Shown here: in pieces, positions 10,169 to 18,483 of the stretch | How positions within the stretch are numbered: position 1 is the first letter of the stretch | How the letters are laid out: the number at the start of each line of letters is the position of its first letter | From: Porticoccaceae bacterium | GTDB lineage: Bacteria; Pseudomonadota; Gammaproteobacteria; Pseudomonadales; Porticoccaceae | Reading direction: 5' to 3' | NCBI GenBank assembly: GCA_024644585.1 | Contig: JAHEHM010000002.1 | Span: forward strand, 1-59,011 | Length of the DNA stretch: 59,011 nt | Program-made: the position numbers and the translations under genes | Notes under the pieces: model-generated | The model's database searches: none | What the model was told of the DNA's origin: nothing | What the model saw: only the letters and a program-made list of their open reading frames with translations

Positions 10169-10705
10169 TTATTTTCTGCGTTCAATCACATCATTAAAGA
10201 CTTCAAAATGGTCTTTTTTACGATCACTTAAAAAGCGCTTAATTACTGCGGTCACCACTGGAAAAGCCAGTTCATCCCAAGGGATATCTTGCTCATCAAA
10301 CAGCGCTACCTCCGTAGATTCAGCACTCGGACCAAAATCTAGATTGGCTAGCTGTGCGCGATAGAAAACATACACCTGATTGATGTATGGGATGTCATAA
10401 AGCGCGTAGAGTGCCGGATCAATAACTGATGCATGAGCCTCTTCTTGGCATTCTCTTAGTGCCCCCTCGAGGGTGGACTCATCATTCTCCATAAATCCGG
10501 CAGGGAGGGTCCAGCGACCCTTTTGCGGTTCAATAGCACGCTTACAAAGCAGTATTTGCTGATTATATTCAGGCAGTATACCCACAATAACCAAAGGGTT
10601 CTGGTAGTGAACAGTATTGCAGTTTGGGCAAACAAAGCGCAGTCTGTTATCTCCCTCTGGTATCTTCAGAGTAACTGGGGTGCCGCATTCTGAACAGTAA
10701 TTCAT
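10169..10705 (-). CDS. Nudix hydrolase with N-terminal zinc ribbon
   Basis: This is a cytosolic pyrophosphohydrolase related in layout to NADH pyrophosphatases. An N-terminal zinc ribbon (Cys4, Cys7, Cys26, Cys29) is followed by a Nudix domain whose box begins at Gly70 and includes RECQEEA (84-90), with His91 where the box normally has Gly. I chose ATG 10705 (MNYCSECG) because GAGGGA lies a few bases upstream and homologues start at the zinc ribbon; a start at 10756 would add 17 unsupported residues and overlap the divergent gene. The substrate cannot be assigned. It stops just after the peroxiredoxin terminator, on the opposite strand. Confidence 0.85.
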   Translation of the reverse strand: MNYCSECGTPVTLKIPEGDNRLRFVCPNCNTVHYQNPLVIVGILPEYNQQILLCKRAIEPQKGRWTLPAGFMENDESTLEGALRECQEEAHASVIDPALYALYDIPYINQVYVFYRAQLANLDFGPSAESTEVALFDEQDIPWDELAFPVVTAVIKRFLSDRKKDHFEVFNDVIERRK

Positions 10706-10733
10706 AAATCCCTCAAGAATTGTTATAAAAACG

Positions 10734-10739
10734 TATAAT
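10734..10739 (+). promoter_or_regulatory. Consensus -10 element six bases before a start codon
   Basis: TATAAT ends six bases before the ATG of the second Nudix gene, which is about where transcription should begin. No good -35 is visible at 17 bases. If used, the mRNA would be leaderless. Confidence 0.4.
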
Positions 10740-10745
10740 GAACCT

Positions 10746-11363
10746 ATGTTAGCCACTATTTCACAACGATTAAAACATTATATGCCCTCGGTCGTTGAAT
10801 CCGAGGTTGAAAAGACTAGCGCTAAAGCTGCTGTGATGCTTCTTTTACAGGGTGATCCATTGGATCCGCATGTCATTTTAACCCAGCGCGCTAAACATCT
10901 TAACCATCATGCTGGAGAAGTGGCTTTTCCAGGTGGCATGAAAGAGCCTTGCGATCAAAATCTATTAGCAACTGCCTTACGTGAAACTGAAGAAGAAATT
11001 GGTCTAACTTCCGATAAGATAGAGTTACTTGGTATGTTGCCCTGTGATTCACCTCGGTTAAGTATGTTACGTGTGGCGCCATTTATGGGATGGGTGGCAT
11101 CGCCGTATCGTTTGCAGCCGGAGCCTTCTGAGATAGCCGCAGTATTTAATTTTCCTCTCAAATTGTTATTGGATACAGGTGGCTATAAATATTTCGAGCT
11201 CAGTGAAAGAAAAATTCAATTACCCTACGTAATGTATGGGGAATACAAAATTTGGGGATTCACTCTTAAAGTTATGGTGGATATGTTAAATTTTGTTTTA
11301 GATGCGCAAATTAATTTGCGTTATTCGACGCAGCAACAGCTTCAGCAGTTAACGGCTGAATAA
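10746..11363 (+). CDS. CoA pyrophosphohydrolase-like Nudix protein (NudL family)
   Basis: This Nudix protein is of the UPF0035/NudL type, members of which hydrolyse CoA and its derivatives. The family signature LTQRAKHLNHHAGEVAFPGG spans residues 45-64 and runs into the Nudix box ending RETEEEIG. The position usually held by the first Glu of the box appears to be Asp70. The ATG at 10746 has no ribosome binding site and sits six bases after a TATAAT; an in-frame ATG at 10782 is also possible and equally lacks one. It is divergent from the other Nudix gene, with only 40 bases between the two starts, and is followed by a DUF1289 gene. Confidence 0.85.
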   Translation: MLATISQRLKHYMPSVVESEVEKTSAKAAVMLLLQGDPLDPHVILTQRAKHLNHHAGEVAFPGGMKEPCDQNLLATALRETEEEIGLTSDKIELLGMLPCDSPRLSMLRVAPFMGWVASPYRLQPEPSEIAAVFNFPLKLLLDTGGYKYFELSERKIQLPYVMYGEYKIWGFTLKVMVDMLNFVLDAQINLRYSTQQQLQQLTAE

Positions 11364-11386
11364 TAGATACTAGTGAGAAGACTTTA

Positions 11387-11557
11387 ATGGATAAATCTAC
11401 ATCACCCTGCATTTCAATTTGTCGACTTAATGACGAAGATGTTTGCGTCGGCTGTTACCGCACCAGTGAAGAAATAAGAAACTGGATTTATCTGGATGAT
11501 GATCAGCGACAGGATGTGCTTGATAGCTGCATAGATAGAGCAGACAAAAACAATTAA
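11387..11557 (+). CDS. DUF1289 small cysteine-rich protein
   Basis: This 56-residue protein belongs to the DUF1289 family of small proteins with unknown biochemical role. It reads MDKSTSPCISICRLNDEDVC at the start, with Cys8, Cys12, Cys20 and Cys23 in the family spacing (SPCxxxC...CxGCxRTxEEI), followed by W33 and a further Cys48. The cysteine set suggests metal or Fe-S binding. It starts 23 bases after the Nudix gene on the same strand, so the two may be co-transcribed. It converges on corB. Confidence 0.85.
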   Translation: MDKSTSPCISICRLNDEDVCVGCYRTSEEIRNWIYLDDDQRQDVLDSCIDRADKNN

Positions 11558-11569
11558 TTCAGTCTTAGT

Positions 11570-12850
11570 CTAAATACTCGATTCAGATGTAATTGGCTTA
11601 AGACAGGTTGCAGCTACTTTTTTCACGCGAGTGCCGTTAATTTCAACGGTTTCGAATTTAAATTGATTTAAAGTAAAGCTGACATTGCCGTCGGGGATAC
11701 TTTCTAATTGCTCTAAAACTAGCCCATTCATGGTTTTTGGGCCATTGAGCGGTAAGTCCCACTGGGTTGCCTTATTAATTTCTCGAATAGTAGCAGTACC
11801 GTCAATTAAGAAACTACCATCATTCTGAGCCATTACCTCTTCAATACGATCAGCTTCATTGGTGGTGAAATCACCTACGATTTCTTCCAATATGTCTTCC
11901 AGAGTGACAAGACCTTGAACCTCACCGTATTCATCAACTACGATGGCAAAGCGACTACGCATTTTTTTGAAATTGAGAAGCTGTGTAGTCAACTTGGTGC
12001 TTTCGGGGATAAAGTAAGCCTCGTCAGCAAAGCGTTTAATAGCCTTGTGAGTAATAGTATCAGCGCGCAAAAGATGATTAGCTTTGCGGACATGAAAAAT
12101 GCCGATAATATTATTGATATCACCCGAGTACACCGGTTGGCGGGTGTATTCACAAGAAATAATTTTCTCCATTAGGACATCAATATTTTCCTCTAAATCC
12201 AGTCCGGTAACTTCGTTGCGTGGAATCATAATATCCTCAACTGTCATATTATCGAGGTCGAGAATGGCTCTTAGCATGCCCTGATTACTGTCAGAAAGTT
12301 TATGCCCAGACAGATCAACCAAAGACTTTAACTCTTCAGAATCTAAGCTATCGTCTCTATCTTTGTTGGGGTCAAAACCTAGTAGACCAATAAAGGTATT
12401 GGTTAGCCTATTGATAGACCAGATAAGAGGGGTTAAAAGCTGTAGCAGTGGCTTTAAAATATGACTGGCCTTGAACGCAAACCATTCGGGATTTTGGGCG
12501 GCAATGGTTTTAGGTGTTACTTCGGAAAAAACTAAAACTAAAATGGTTAGTGTTGCAGTCGCAACCCAAGGGGCTGCAGCTTCGCCAACGTAATGGATAG
12601 CGAGCATGTTGGCGATAATCGCCGCCAAAATATTAACCGCGTTATTACCAACTAAAATCAGCCCAATTAAGCGATCAGGCATAGCTAGAAGCTTAGCGGC
12701 ACGCCTTGCGCCAGCGCTTTTTTTGCGTTGGTGTCTTAATCGATAGGGGTTGAGTGACATCATGCTTGTTTCTGAGCCAGAAAAGAACGCCGACAAAATG
12801 AGCAGCGAAAACAATATGCCCCAAAGAAACAATGGGTGGGAACCTTCCAA
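11570..12850 (-). CDS. corB: CNNM/CorC-family membrane protein (CorB, YfjD-like)
   Basis: This inner-membrane protein of the CNNM/CorB family is linked to Mg2+ and divalent cation homeostasis. The 426 residues comprise an N-terminal CNNM domain with about four hydrophobic segments (FFSGSETSMMSLNPYRLRH, GNNAVNILAA), a pair of CBS domains (about 205-325, VEDIMIPRNEV, VDEYGEVQGLVTLEDILEEI) and a C-terminal CorC/HlyC domain. The start is a TTG at 12850 with AGAGG eight bases upstream; E. coli CorB begins at the same alignment position, and the first ATG would remove part of the first membrane helix. It lies downstream of ypjD, as in E. coli. Confidence 0.92.
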   Translation of the reverse strand: MEGSHPLFLWGILFSLLILSAFFSGSETSMMSLNPYRLRHQRKKSAGARRAAKLLAMPDRLIGLILVGNNAVNILAAIIANMLAIHYVGEAAAPWVATATLTILVLVFSEVTPKTIAAQNPEWFAFKASHILKPLLQLLTPLIWSINRLTNTFIGLLGFDPNKDRDDSLDSEELKSLVDLSGHKLSDSNQGMLRAILDLDNMTVEDIMIPRNEVTGLDLEENIDVLMEKIISCEYTRQPVYSGDINNIIGIFHVRKANHLLRADTITHKAIKRFADEAYFIPESTKLTTQLLNFKKMRSRFAIVVDEYGEVQGLVTLEDILEEIVGDFTTNEADRIEEVMAQNDGSFLIDGTATIREINKATQWDLPLNGPKTMNGLVLEQLESIPDGNVSFTLNQFKFETVEINGTRVKKVAATCLKPITSESSI

Positions 12851-12919
12851 AAATAGTGCCTCTAAAACTTAAGTAACCTAATGTTGAATGAGATTATGCA
12901 ATATATCAACCGACAAAGG

Positions 12920-13714
12920 TTAATTTAATACAAGCTCAATGACGACTTTACTGCCAATATAGCCTAGAAGAATCCCTGAAAAACCAACCCAGGTCCAGTT
13001 GATAGCTCTGCGACCACGCCATCCATAAAGATGTCTGCCGAAAAGTAATACGGCATAGACCATCCAGGCGACAATGCTAAAGGCGACTTTATGTATTAGC
13101 TGTTGGGCAAAAAAGTCGTCATACACATAAAAGCCTGTAATTAGCGATAGGGTTAGCAGAACCTGACCCACCCAAATTAATTTAAATAGCAGTGCTTCCA
13201 TGGTTTCAAGGGCAGGCATGGTGCGCATTAATGCGTCTTGATGCTTATGTTTTAGCTGCCAGTTCTGATAGCCCGCCAGCAGAGCTTGGAGTGCGGCAAT
13301 GGCCAAAAAACTGTAGGCCAGAATAGAAATCAAGATATGCGCCTGTAAACTTAGGGGTACAAAAATATTCGCCTTTGTGCTGCTGCTAGTGAGTGCTACC
13401 AATAAAGTAATAGCTGAAATGGGAAACAGAGCTAAGTAAAGGCTATGAATAGGTTTCTGTAGGCTACTAAAATACACCAATGCATTAATCACTAAGGCCA
13501 GTAATGCAATTATTTTCATGAGGCTAAGGTCGAGCCCACCATCTTTTGAAAGTAATTGAAATGCAGCAACAGCATGAAGCACAATAGCAGCTAGAGTTAT
13601 GGTTTGAAGTAAATTATTCTTCAAACCATCTCGGTTATATAGTGCAAGTAGGGTTGCTATCCATCCTATGACATAAAGTGTGATAGCACCTGAGCCAAAT
13701 GCAAAGGTAGTCAT
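12920..13714 (-). CDS. ypjD: CcsA/YpjD-type inner-membrane protein (cytochrome c assembly family)
   Basis: This integral membrane protein of 264 residues has about eight hydrophobic segments and the CcmC/CcsA-like core, including histidines in the segment HAHILISILAYSFLAIAAL and in LIHKVAFSIVAWMVY. Relatives bind haem in cytochrome c maturation, but the role of YpjD itself is not established. It lies divergently upstream of ffh and heads the pair ypjD-corB; this order is the same in E. coli and Pseudomonas. Confidence 0.88.
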   Translation of the reverse strand: MTTFAFGSGAITLYVIGWIATLLALYNRDGLKNNLLQTITLAAIVLHAVAAFQLLSKDGGLDLSLMKIIALLALVINALVYFSSLQKPIHSLYLALFPISAITLLVALTSSSTKANIFVPLSLQAHILISILAYSFLAIAALQALLAGYQNWQLKHKHQDALMRTMPALETMEALLFKLIWVGQVLLTLSLITGFYVYDDFFAQQLIHKVAFSIVAWMVYAVLLFGRHLYGWRGRRAINWTWVGFSGILLGYIGSKVVIELVLN

Positions 13715-13828
13715 AATATTATCCGTAGGTAATTGAAGCTAAGTTTGGCATATTAAGGGCTATAGGTGAAGTGTAGTGCTCAAATACTGATATAATGAAG
13801 TCATAAACCTAACGATTTGGAAAAAAAG

Positions 13829-15217
13829 ATGGCAATGTTTGAAAACTTAAGTGAGCGCTTATCCCTGAGTCTTAAAAAAATCTCAGGAAAAGCCAGTTTA
13901 AGTGAAAGTAATATCCAAGAAACCCTGCGAGAAGTACGCGTAGCACTTTTGGAGGCCGATGTTGCATTGCCAGTTGTTAAAGACTTTATTGAATTAGTCA
14001 AACAACGTGCCGTCGGCACTGAGGTAAGTAGTAGCTTAAACCCAGGTCAGCAATTCCTGAAGATTGTTCAGGCAGAACTTGAATCGGTGATGGGGGAGAA
14101 AAATGAATCCCTCAGCCTAAATGCTCAACCGCCTGCGGTGATATTGATGGCGGGCTTGCAGGGCGCGGGTAAAACCACATCGGTAGCTAAGTTGTCACGT
14201 TACCTTGCAGAACGTGAAAAGAAAAAAGTCATGGTAGTGTCTGCGGATGTCTATCGTCCAGCGGCGATTGAGCAGCTAAAAACACTAGCCTCTGAGGTTG
14301 GCGCTGAATTTTTCCCTAGCTCACCGGATCAAAAGCCCACCCAAATTGTTAGCGATGCTATTGCGGCGGCAAAAACCAAATTTGCAGATGTCCTAATTAT
14401 TGATACTGCAGGTCGTCTGGCTATTGATGAGCCGATGATGGATGAAATTAAGCAGGTTCATAAGGTTGCAAACCCGATTGAGACGCTGTTTGTAATCGAC
14501 GCCATGATTGGTCAGGATTCGGTTAATACCGCTAAGGCTTTTAATGAGGCACTACCTCTAACAGGGGTTATCCTGACTAAGGTCGACGGTGACGCAAGAG
14601 GTGGTGCTGCTTTATCGGTTCGCCATGTCACGGGTAAGCCGATTAAATTTTTGGGTGTGGGTGAAAAAACTGATGCCCTAGAGCCATTTCATCCTGAGCG
14701 AATTGCATCACGCATTCTTGGGATGGGCGATGTACTCAGCCTTATCGAAGATGTAGAGCGTAAGGTTGATAAGAAAAAAGCAGAAAAGTTTGCCAAAAAA
14801 GTAGCCAAAGGAAAGCGCTTTGATCTTGAAGATTTGCGTGAGCAGCTTCAGCAAATGAAGCAGTTAGGTGGCATGGAAAGCATGATGGACAAGCTTCCAG
14901 GAATGGGCAATATGGCACAGATGACTCAGCAGAAGGATATGACGGGTCAATTTAGCAAGATGGAATACATCATAGATTCTATGACTCCCAAAGAGCGCTC
15001 TAATCCCGATATCTTAAATGGTTCTAGAAAAAGACGAATAACTCAGGGTTCTGGCACTACTATCCAAGACTTGAATCGCCTGTTGAAGCAGCATAAGCAA
15101 ATGGGCAAGATGATGAAAAAAATGAAGGGTAAGGGTATGCAAAATATGATGCGTGGCCTAGGCGGCGGTATGCCTCCTGGCGGCGGATTACCCCCTGGTG
15201 GTTTCCCAAAGTTTTAG
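13829..15217 (+). CDS. ffh: Signal recognition particle protein Ffh
   Basis: The SRP54 GTPase binds 4.5S RNA and signal sequences and delivers ribosomes to FtsY. The protein has an N domain, a G domain with GLQGAGKTT (109-117), DTAGRL (about 192-197) and TKVD (250-253), and a Met-rich M domain from about 300. The tail is Gly/Pro-rich (GGGMPPGGGLPPGGFPKF). I chose ATG 13829 because a GGA lies seven bases upstream; ATG 13835 (MFENL) is the usual family start and is equally possible, while TTG 13817 is not supported. It is the first gene of the block continuing with rpsP-rimM-trmD-rplS. Confidence 0.96.
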   Translation: MAMFENLSERLSLSLKKISGKASLSESNIQETLREVRVALLEADVALPVVKDFIELVKQRAVGTEVSSSLNPGQQFLKIVQAELESVMGEKNESLSLNAQPPAVILMAGLQGAGKTTSVAKLSRYLAEREKKKVMVVSADVYRPAAIEQLKTLASEVGAEFFPSSPDQKPTQIVSDAIAAAKTKFADVLIIDTAGRLAIDEPMMDEIKQVHKVANPIETLFVIDAMIGQDSVNTAKAFNEALPLTGVILTKVDGDARGGAALSVRHVTGKPIKFLGVGEKTDALEPFHPERIASRILGMGDVLSLIEDVERKVDKKKAEKFAKKVAKGKRFDLEDLREQLQQMKQLGGMESMMDKLPGMGNMAQMTQQKDMTGQFSKMEYIIDSMTPKERSNPDILNGSRKRRITQGSGTTIQDLNRLLKQHKQMGKMMKKMKGKGMQNMMRGLGGGMPPGGGLPPGGFPKF

Positions 15218-15234
15218 GCGGTAAAAAATCCATA

Positions 15235-15263
15235 TTTATTCACAGAAACAGCTGCTGAATAAA
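15235..15263. repeat. Inverted repeat between ffh and rpsP
   Basis: TTTATTCA (15235-15242) and TGAATAAA (15256-15263) are perfect complements, and an inner CAG/CTG can extend the stem. No clear T-run follows. It may mark the ffh 3' end before the rpsP promoter region. Confidence 0.35.
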
Positions 15264-15404
15264 GAGGTTTCCTTTCCACATTATTTCGCGTAATATACCG
15301 CGCCTTTCCTAGGGTCGTAGCATGTACCTGTGGTATGGCATTTGGATAAGATTAAATAGACAATTTGTGGCGTTATAAAACGTCCAAAAACAGGGTATCA
15401 GTAA

Positions 15405-15656
15405 ATGGTAACAATTAGATTGGCTCGCGGTGGTTCAAAAAAACGTCCGTTCTTCCACATTACAGTTTCAGACTCACGTAAAGCACGTGATGCTCGTTAC
15501 ATTGAGCGTATTGGGTTTTTTAATCCTATTGCACGCGGTGGCGAAGAGCGTTTACGCATTGACTTGGATCGCGCTAACTACTGGCAAGGCCAGGGTGCTC
15601 AGGTAAGTGACCGAGTAACTTCGCTTTTGAAAGAGGCTGCTAAGCTAGCAGCATAA
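15405..15656 (+). CDS. rpsP: Small ribosomal subunit protein bS16
   Basis: The 83-residue 30S assembly protein begins [19 protein letters not shown], with the family segments [20 protein letters not shown] and [10 protein letters not shown]. It is followed closely by rimM, trmD and rplS in the standard gammaproteobacterial order. The roughly 190 bases upstream probably hold its own promoter. Confidence 0.97.
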   Translation: MVTIRLARGGSKKRPFFHITVSDSRKARDARYIERIGFFNPIARGGEERLRIDLDRANYWQGQGAQVSDRVTSLLKEAAKLAA

Positions 15657-15669
15657 GAGGTTTGATCCT

Positions 15670-16212
15670 ATGAGCAATAACTCAATTGTTCAGGGAACCC
15701 TCATTATTGGGCGCATCACTGCGGTGTTTGGTGTGCGCGGCTGGGTGAAAGTGATGTCTTTTACTCAGCAACCAGAAAAGATTTTTGATTATCAGCCATG
15801 GCAGGTTGATAAGCAGGGGCGCTATCAAACCATTGAAGTGGATGAATGGAAAATTCATGGCGATGGACTGGTGGCACGCCTTAAAGGTATTGATGATCGC
15901 GATGTTGCACGTGAATGGTGTCAATTAGATATCAGGGTAGGGCAAGATGCTCTGCCAGACCTGCAAGATAGTGATTATTATTGGCATCAGCTTCAGGGTT
16001 TAGTGGTGTATAACCATTATGGAGATAGTATCCAGAGGTTGGGGAAAGTTTCTTCGATGCTAGAGACTGGCGCCAATGACGTAATTGTTGTGACTGGTGA
16101 TGCAGAGAGTATAGATCGTAATGAACGGTTAATACCCTACGCAAAACAATATGTCACAAATATTGATTTAGAGTCGCAGAAAATTGATGTTATCTGGGAT
16201 CCTGATTTTTAA
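15670..16212 (+). CDS. rimM: Ribosome maturation factor RimM
   Basis: RimM assists maturation of the 30S head and binds uS19. The 180-residue protein has an N-terminal RimM barrel ([19 protein letters not shown]) and a C-terminal PRC-barrel ([32 protein letters not shown]). It lies 13 bases after rpsP and 29 before trmD, so co-transcription is likely. Confidence 0.95.
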   Translation: MSNNSIVQGTLIIGRITAVFGVRGWVKVMSFTQQPEKIFDYQPWQVDKQGRYQTIEVDEWKIHGDGLVARLKGIDDRDVAREWCQLDIRVGQDALPDLQDSDYYWHQLQGLVVYNHYGDSIQRLGKVSSMLETGANDVIVVTGDAESIDRNERLIPYAKQYVTNIDLESQKIDVIWDPDF

Positions 16213-16241
16213 GAAATCAGTTATTTAACGGAGGTCTGGTT

Positions 16242-16961
16242 ATGAAAATAGCATTGATTACTCTGTTTCCAGAAATGTTTGAAGCACTCACTGGCTACGG
16301 AATTAGTAGTCGTGCGGTTAATCAGGGGTTGGTAGAGATTTCTAGCTTTAATCCTAGAGATTATACCCATGACCCTCATGCAACTGTAGATGATCGCCCC
16401 TACGGCGGCGGTCCAGGTATGGTCATGACGATTGAGCCGCTTCGCAAAGCGATTAGCGCGGCTAAAGATTGGATACAGGGCGAACCCTTAGTGGTTTACC
16501 TGTCGCCTCAGGGCAAGGTTCTGCAGCAGAGTGCAGTCAACCAGTTTGCTACAGAGCAGTCACTAATTTTGATTGCTGGTCGCTACGAAGGAATTGATGA
16601 GCGTTTAATTGAGCTCGAAGTGGATCAAGAGTGGTCCATTGGTGATTATGTGTTAAGCGGGGGTGAATTGCCCGCAATGGTGTTTATGGATGCACTGATA
16701 AGGCAGCTGCCTGGTGCTCTTGGGCATAAAGAGTCAGCGAGTCAGGATTCATTTGCTGATGGAATTTTAGACTGTCCCCATTTCACAAGGCCTGAAAAAT
16801 ACCAAGGCCTAGATGTACCAGAGGTTTTACTTTCTGGTAATCATGAAAAAATTAGACAATGGCGACTTAAGCAGTCGCTGTTAAGAACGAAGCAAAGAAG
16901 ACCGGATTTATTGGAAAAGCTTGAGCTCGATGATGAGCAAAAAGCCCTTCTTAAGGAATGA
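16242..16961 (+). CDS. trmD: tRNA (guanine-N1)-methyltransferase TrmD
   Basis: The SPOUT-class enzyme methylates G37 of tRNAs using S-adenosylmethionine. The 239-residue protein shows [13 protein letters not shown], the knotted AdoMet site ([40 protein letters not shown]) and the C-terminal RRPDLLEKL tail. ATG 16242 has GGAGG upstream. A structured 100-base gap separates it from rplS. Confidence 0.97.
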   Translation: MKIALITLFPEMFEALTGYGISSRAVNQGLVEISSFNPRDYTHDPHATVDDRPYGGGPGMVMTIEPLRKAISAAKDWIQGEPLVVYLSPQGKVLQQSAVNQFATEQSLILIAGRYEGIDERLIELEVDQEWSIGDYVLSGGELPAMVFMDALIRQLPGALGHKESASQDSFADGILDCPHFTRPEKYQGLDVPEVLLSGNHEKIRQWRLKQSLLRTKQRRPDLLEKLELDDEQKALLKE

Positions 16962-16980
16962 GAGTAATGCGCTGGCAGAT

Positions 16981-17039
16981 GATGGCAAAGGATAAGCCAT
17001 CCTCTCTGTACAGAGCTCTAAATCAGGTGGCTTGCCACC
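16981..17039 (+). promoter_or_regulatory. Three consecutive dyads between trmD and rplS
   Basis: GATGGC/GCCATC (16981-17001), the palindrome CTCTGTACAGAG (17004-17015) and GGTGGC-TT-GCCACC (17026-17039) follow each other just before the rplS ribosome binding site. This is a candidate post-transcriptional control element for uL19-type bL19 expression within the operon. There is no T-run, so it is not a terminator. Confidence 0.45.
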
Positions 17040-17066
17040 AACCAATGTATATTGAGGAGCAAAAAA

Positions 17067-17426
17067 ATGTCAAATAAGACGACTATTATCGCTGCAATTG
17101 AAAAAGAGCAGATGGATAAGAAAATCCCTGAGTTTGGTCCAGGTGATACAGTTTCTGTAAAAGTAAAAGTAAAAGAAGGTAGCCGTGAAAGACTTCAGGC
17201 CTTTGAGGGTGTTGTTCTAGCTAAGCGTAACCGTCAGCTTAATTCAGCTTTTACTGTCCGTAAAATTTCAAATGGTATTGGTGTGGAGCGTACGTTCCAG
17301 ACTTACAGCCCATTAGTGGATAGCATTGAAGTGAAGCGTCGAGGTGCTGTACGTCGCGCTAAACTCTATTATCTTCGTGATCGTTCAGGAAGATCAGCAA
17401 GAATTAAAGAAAAACTTGCTAAATAA
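17067..17426 (+). CDS. rplS: Large ribosomal subunit protein bL19
   Basis: This 119-residue protein lies at the 30S-50S interface. Family segments include [45 protein letters not shown] and [17 protein letters not shown] 17067 is chosen because GAGGAG lies just upstream and homologues begin MSNK; the TTG at 17052 is inside that ribosome binding site. It ends the operon before a strong terminator. Confidence 0.96.
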   Translation: MSNKTTIIAAIEKEQMDKKIPEFGPGDTVSVKVKVKEGSRERLQAFEGVVLAKRNRQLNSAFTVRKISNGIGVERTFQTYSPLVDSIEVKRRGAVRRAKLYYLRDRSGRSARIKEKLAK

Positions 17427-17433
17427 CTATCTG

Positions 17434-17464
17434 AAAAGGCGACCTTATAGGTCGCCTTTTTTTT
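17434..17464 (+). terminator. Intrinsic terminator after rplS
   Basis: AAAAGGCGACC (17434-17444) pairs perfectly with GGTCGCCTTTT (17450-17460), with loop TTATA and a T-run to 17464. Confidence 0.9.
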
Positions 17465-17620
17465 AAATCTTTTTTCATCCTTCCTTACTGCAATTTCCTC
17501 AGAAAATACCATTGATAGAGTCTATGCTTAACTCATTGTAGTAGGGCGAGGTAGGCCTATCTTTAAGTAATCTTGGTAATGTCTGCCATTCATCGATGAG
17601 TTAATGACGAGGGGAAAAGG

Positions 17621-17725
17621 ATGTTTTATACTCATATAAATAAATTGGGCGCAGGACGCATAATTAGTTGCTTCTGCGTATTAACTTTAATTAATTTTAT
17701 TTCTGGCGTGGGTGAAAAGAACTGA
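17621..17725 (+). CDS. Candidate 34-residue small membrane or leader peptide
   Basis: This small ORF translates to MFYTHINKLGAGRIISCFCV followed by LTLINFISGVGEKN. A strong AGGGG-type ribosome binding site (GACGAGGGGAAAAGG) precedes its ATG. Its TGA overlaps the ATG of the response-regulator gene as TGATG, the usual sign of translational coupling. The middle is hydrophobic (IISCFCVLTLINFISGV) and could form one short membrane helix. It may be a small membrane partner of the signalling cluster or a coupling leader peptide. I recognise no family. Confidence 0.5.
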   Translation: MFYTHINKLGAGRIISCFCVLTLINFISGVGEKN

Positions 17726-18402
17726 TGCATATTCTTATTGTTGACGACCACGCTTTTGTTTGTGCAGGGCTAAAAGCGACCCTGCTTGATACATTGGATG
17801 ATATTCAGGTTACTACCACCGAAAGAGGTGAAGAGGTTCTATCAATTCTTGGCAAAGAAGATATTGATCTGATTATCTTAGATCTATTTATGCCGGGTGG
17901 TTATGGGGGTTTTGGGTTGATTGGTTTACTTCATGATCGATACCCCTGCCTGCCTATTATCGTGCTTTCAGCCTCAGAAAATTCAACGCATATTAGAAAG
18001 TGTTTTGAATTGGGTGTTACTGGCTTTGTTACTAAGTCTGCCCCCAAAGAAGCACTGATTGAGGCGATTGCCAAGGCATTAGAGGGTGAGCGTTATGTGC
18101 CGAAATATCTTATTGAGTCTGTAGCCGAGGTAGCTCGTGTTTTTGATGAGGTAGACTCTGGCGTTAATGTAGAAATTATTGCCGAGTTAATTACTGACAG
18201 ACAGTTTGATATTTTGAGCTGTATAAGTCGTGGTCATTCAAATAAACAAATTGCCCGCGAATTAGAGCTTTCGGAAAACACGGTTAAGGTGCATGTAAGC
18301 GCTATGCTAAAATCCTTAGGATTAAGTAATCGAACACAGGCAGGAATTTTGGGCCAAAAATTAGGTCTGGCAGAGTCAGTGGATATTGAGGCGGGTGTTT
18401 AG
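17725..18402 (+). CDS. NarL/LuxR-type response regulator
   Basis: This is a two-component response regulator. The 225-residue protein has a receiver domain with the acidic pair Asp7-Asp8, phospho-acceptor Asp53 (ILDLFMPGG), Ser82 and Lys104, and a C-terminal LuxR helix-turn-helix (about 157-215: LTDRQFDIL-like start, SNKQIARELELSENTVKVHV). It has no good ribosome binding site of its own and overlaps the upstream 34-residue ORF. The nearest kinase is the hybrid kinase at 21.65-23.9 kb, with a receptor and a binding-protein gene between them, so the four probably form one signalling unit. Confidence 0.9.
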   Translation: MHILIVDDHAFVCAGLKATLLDTLDDIQVTTTERGEEVLSILGKEDIDLIILDLFMPGGYGGFGLIGLLHDRYPCLPIIVLSASENSTHIRKCFELGVTGFVTKSAPKEALIEAIAKALEGERYVPKYLIESVAEVARVFDEVDSGVNVEIIAELITDRQFDILSCISRGHSNKQIARELELSENTVKVHVSAMLKSLGLSNRTQAGILGQKLGLAESVDIEAGV

Positions 18403-18432
18403 CCGAATATTTTCAGTAAACAATAATAATAT

Positions 18433-18458
18433 ATAAGCAACTTTTTACGTTGCCTTAT
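18433..18458 (+). repeat. Hairpin between regulator and TonB receptor genes
   Basis: ATAAGCAAC (18433-18441) pairs with GTTGCCTTAT (18449-18458) with a one-base bulge. It lies just before the AGAGGAAG ribosome binding site of the receptor gene and may tune read-through or mRNA stability. Confidence 0.35.
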
Positions 18459-18483
18459 GAGAAAGTAATAGAGGAAGTAATAA

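Noticed and set aside
13817-13834. TTG start for ffh at 13817
   Set aside because: It overlaps the GGA of the ribosome binding site and adds residues absent from homologues.
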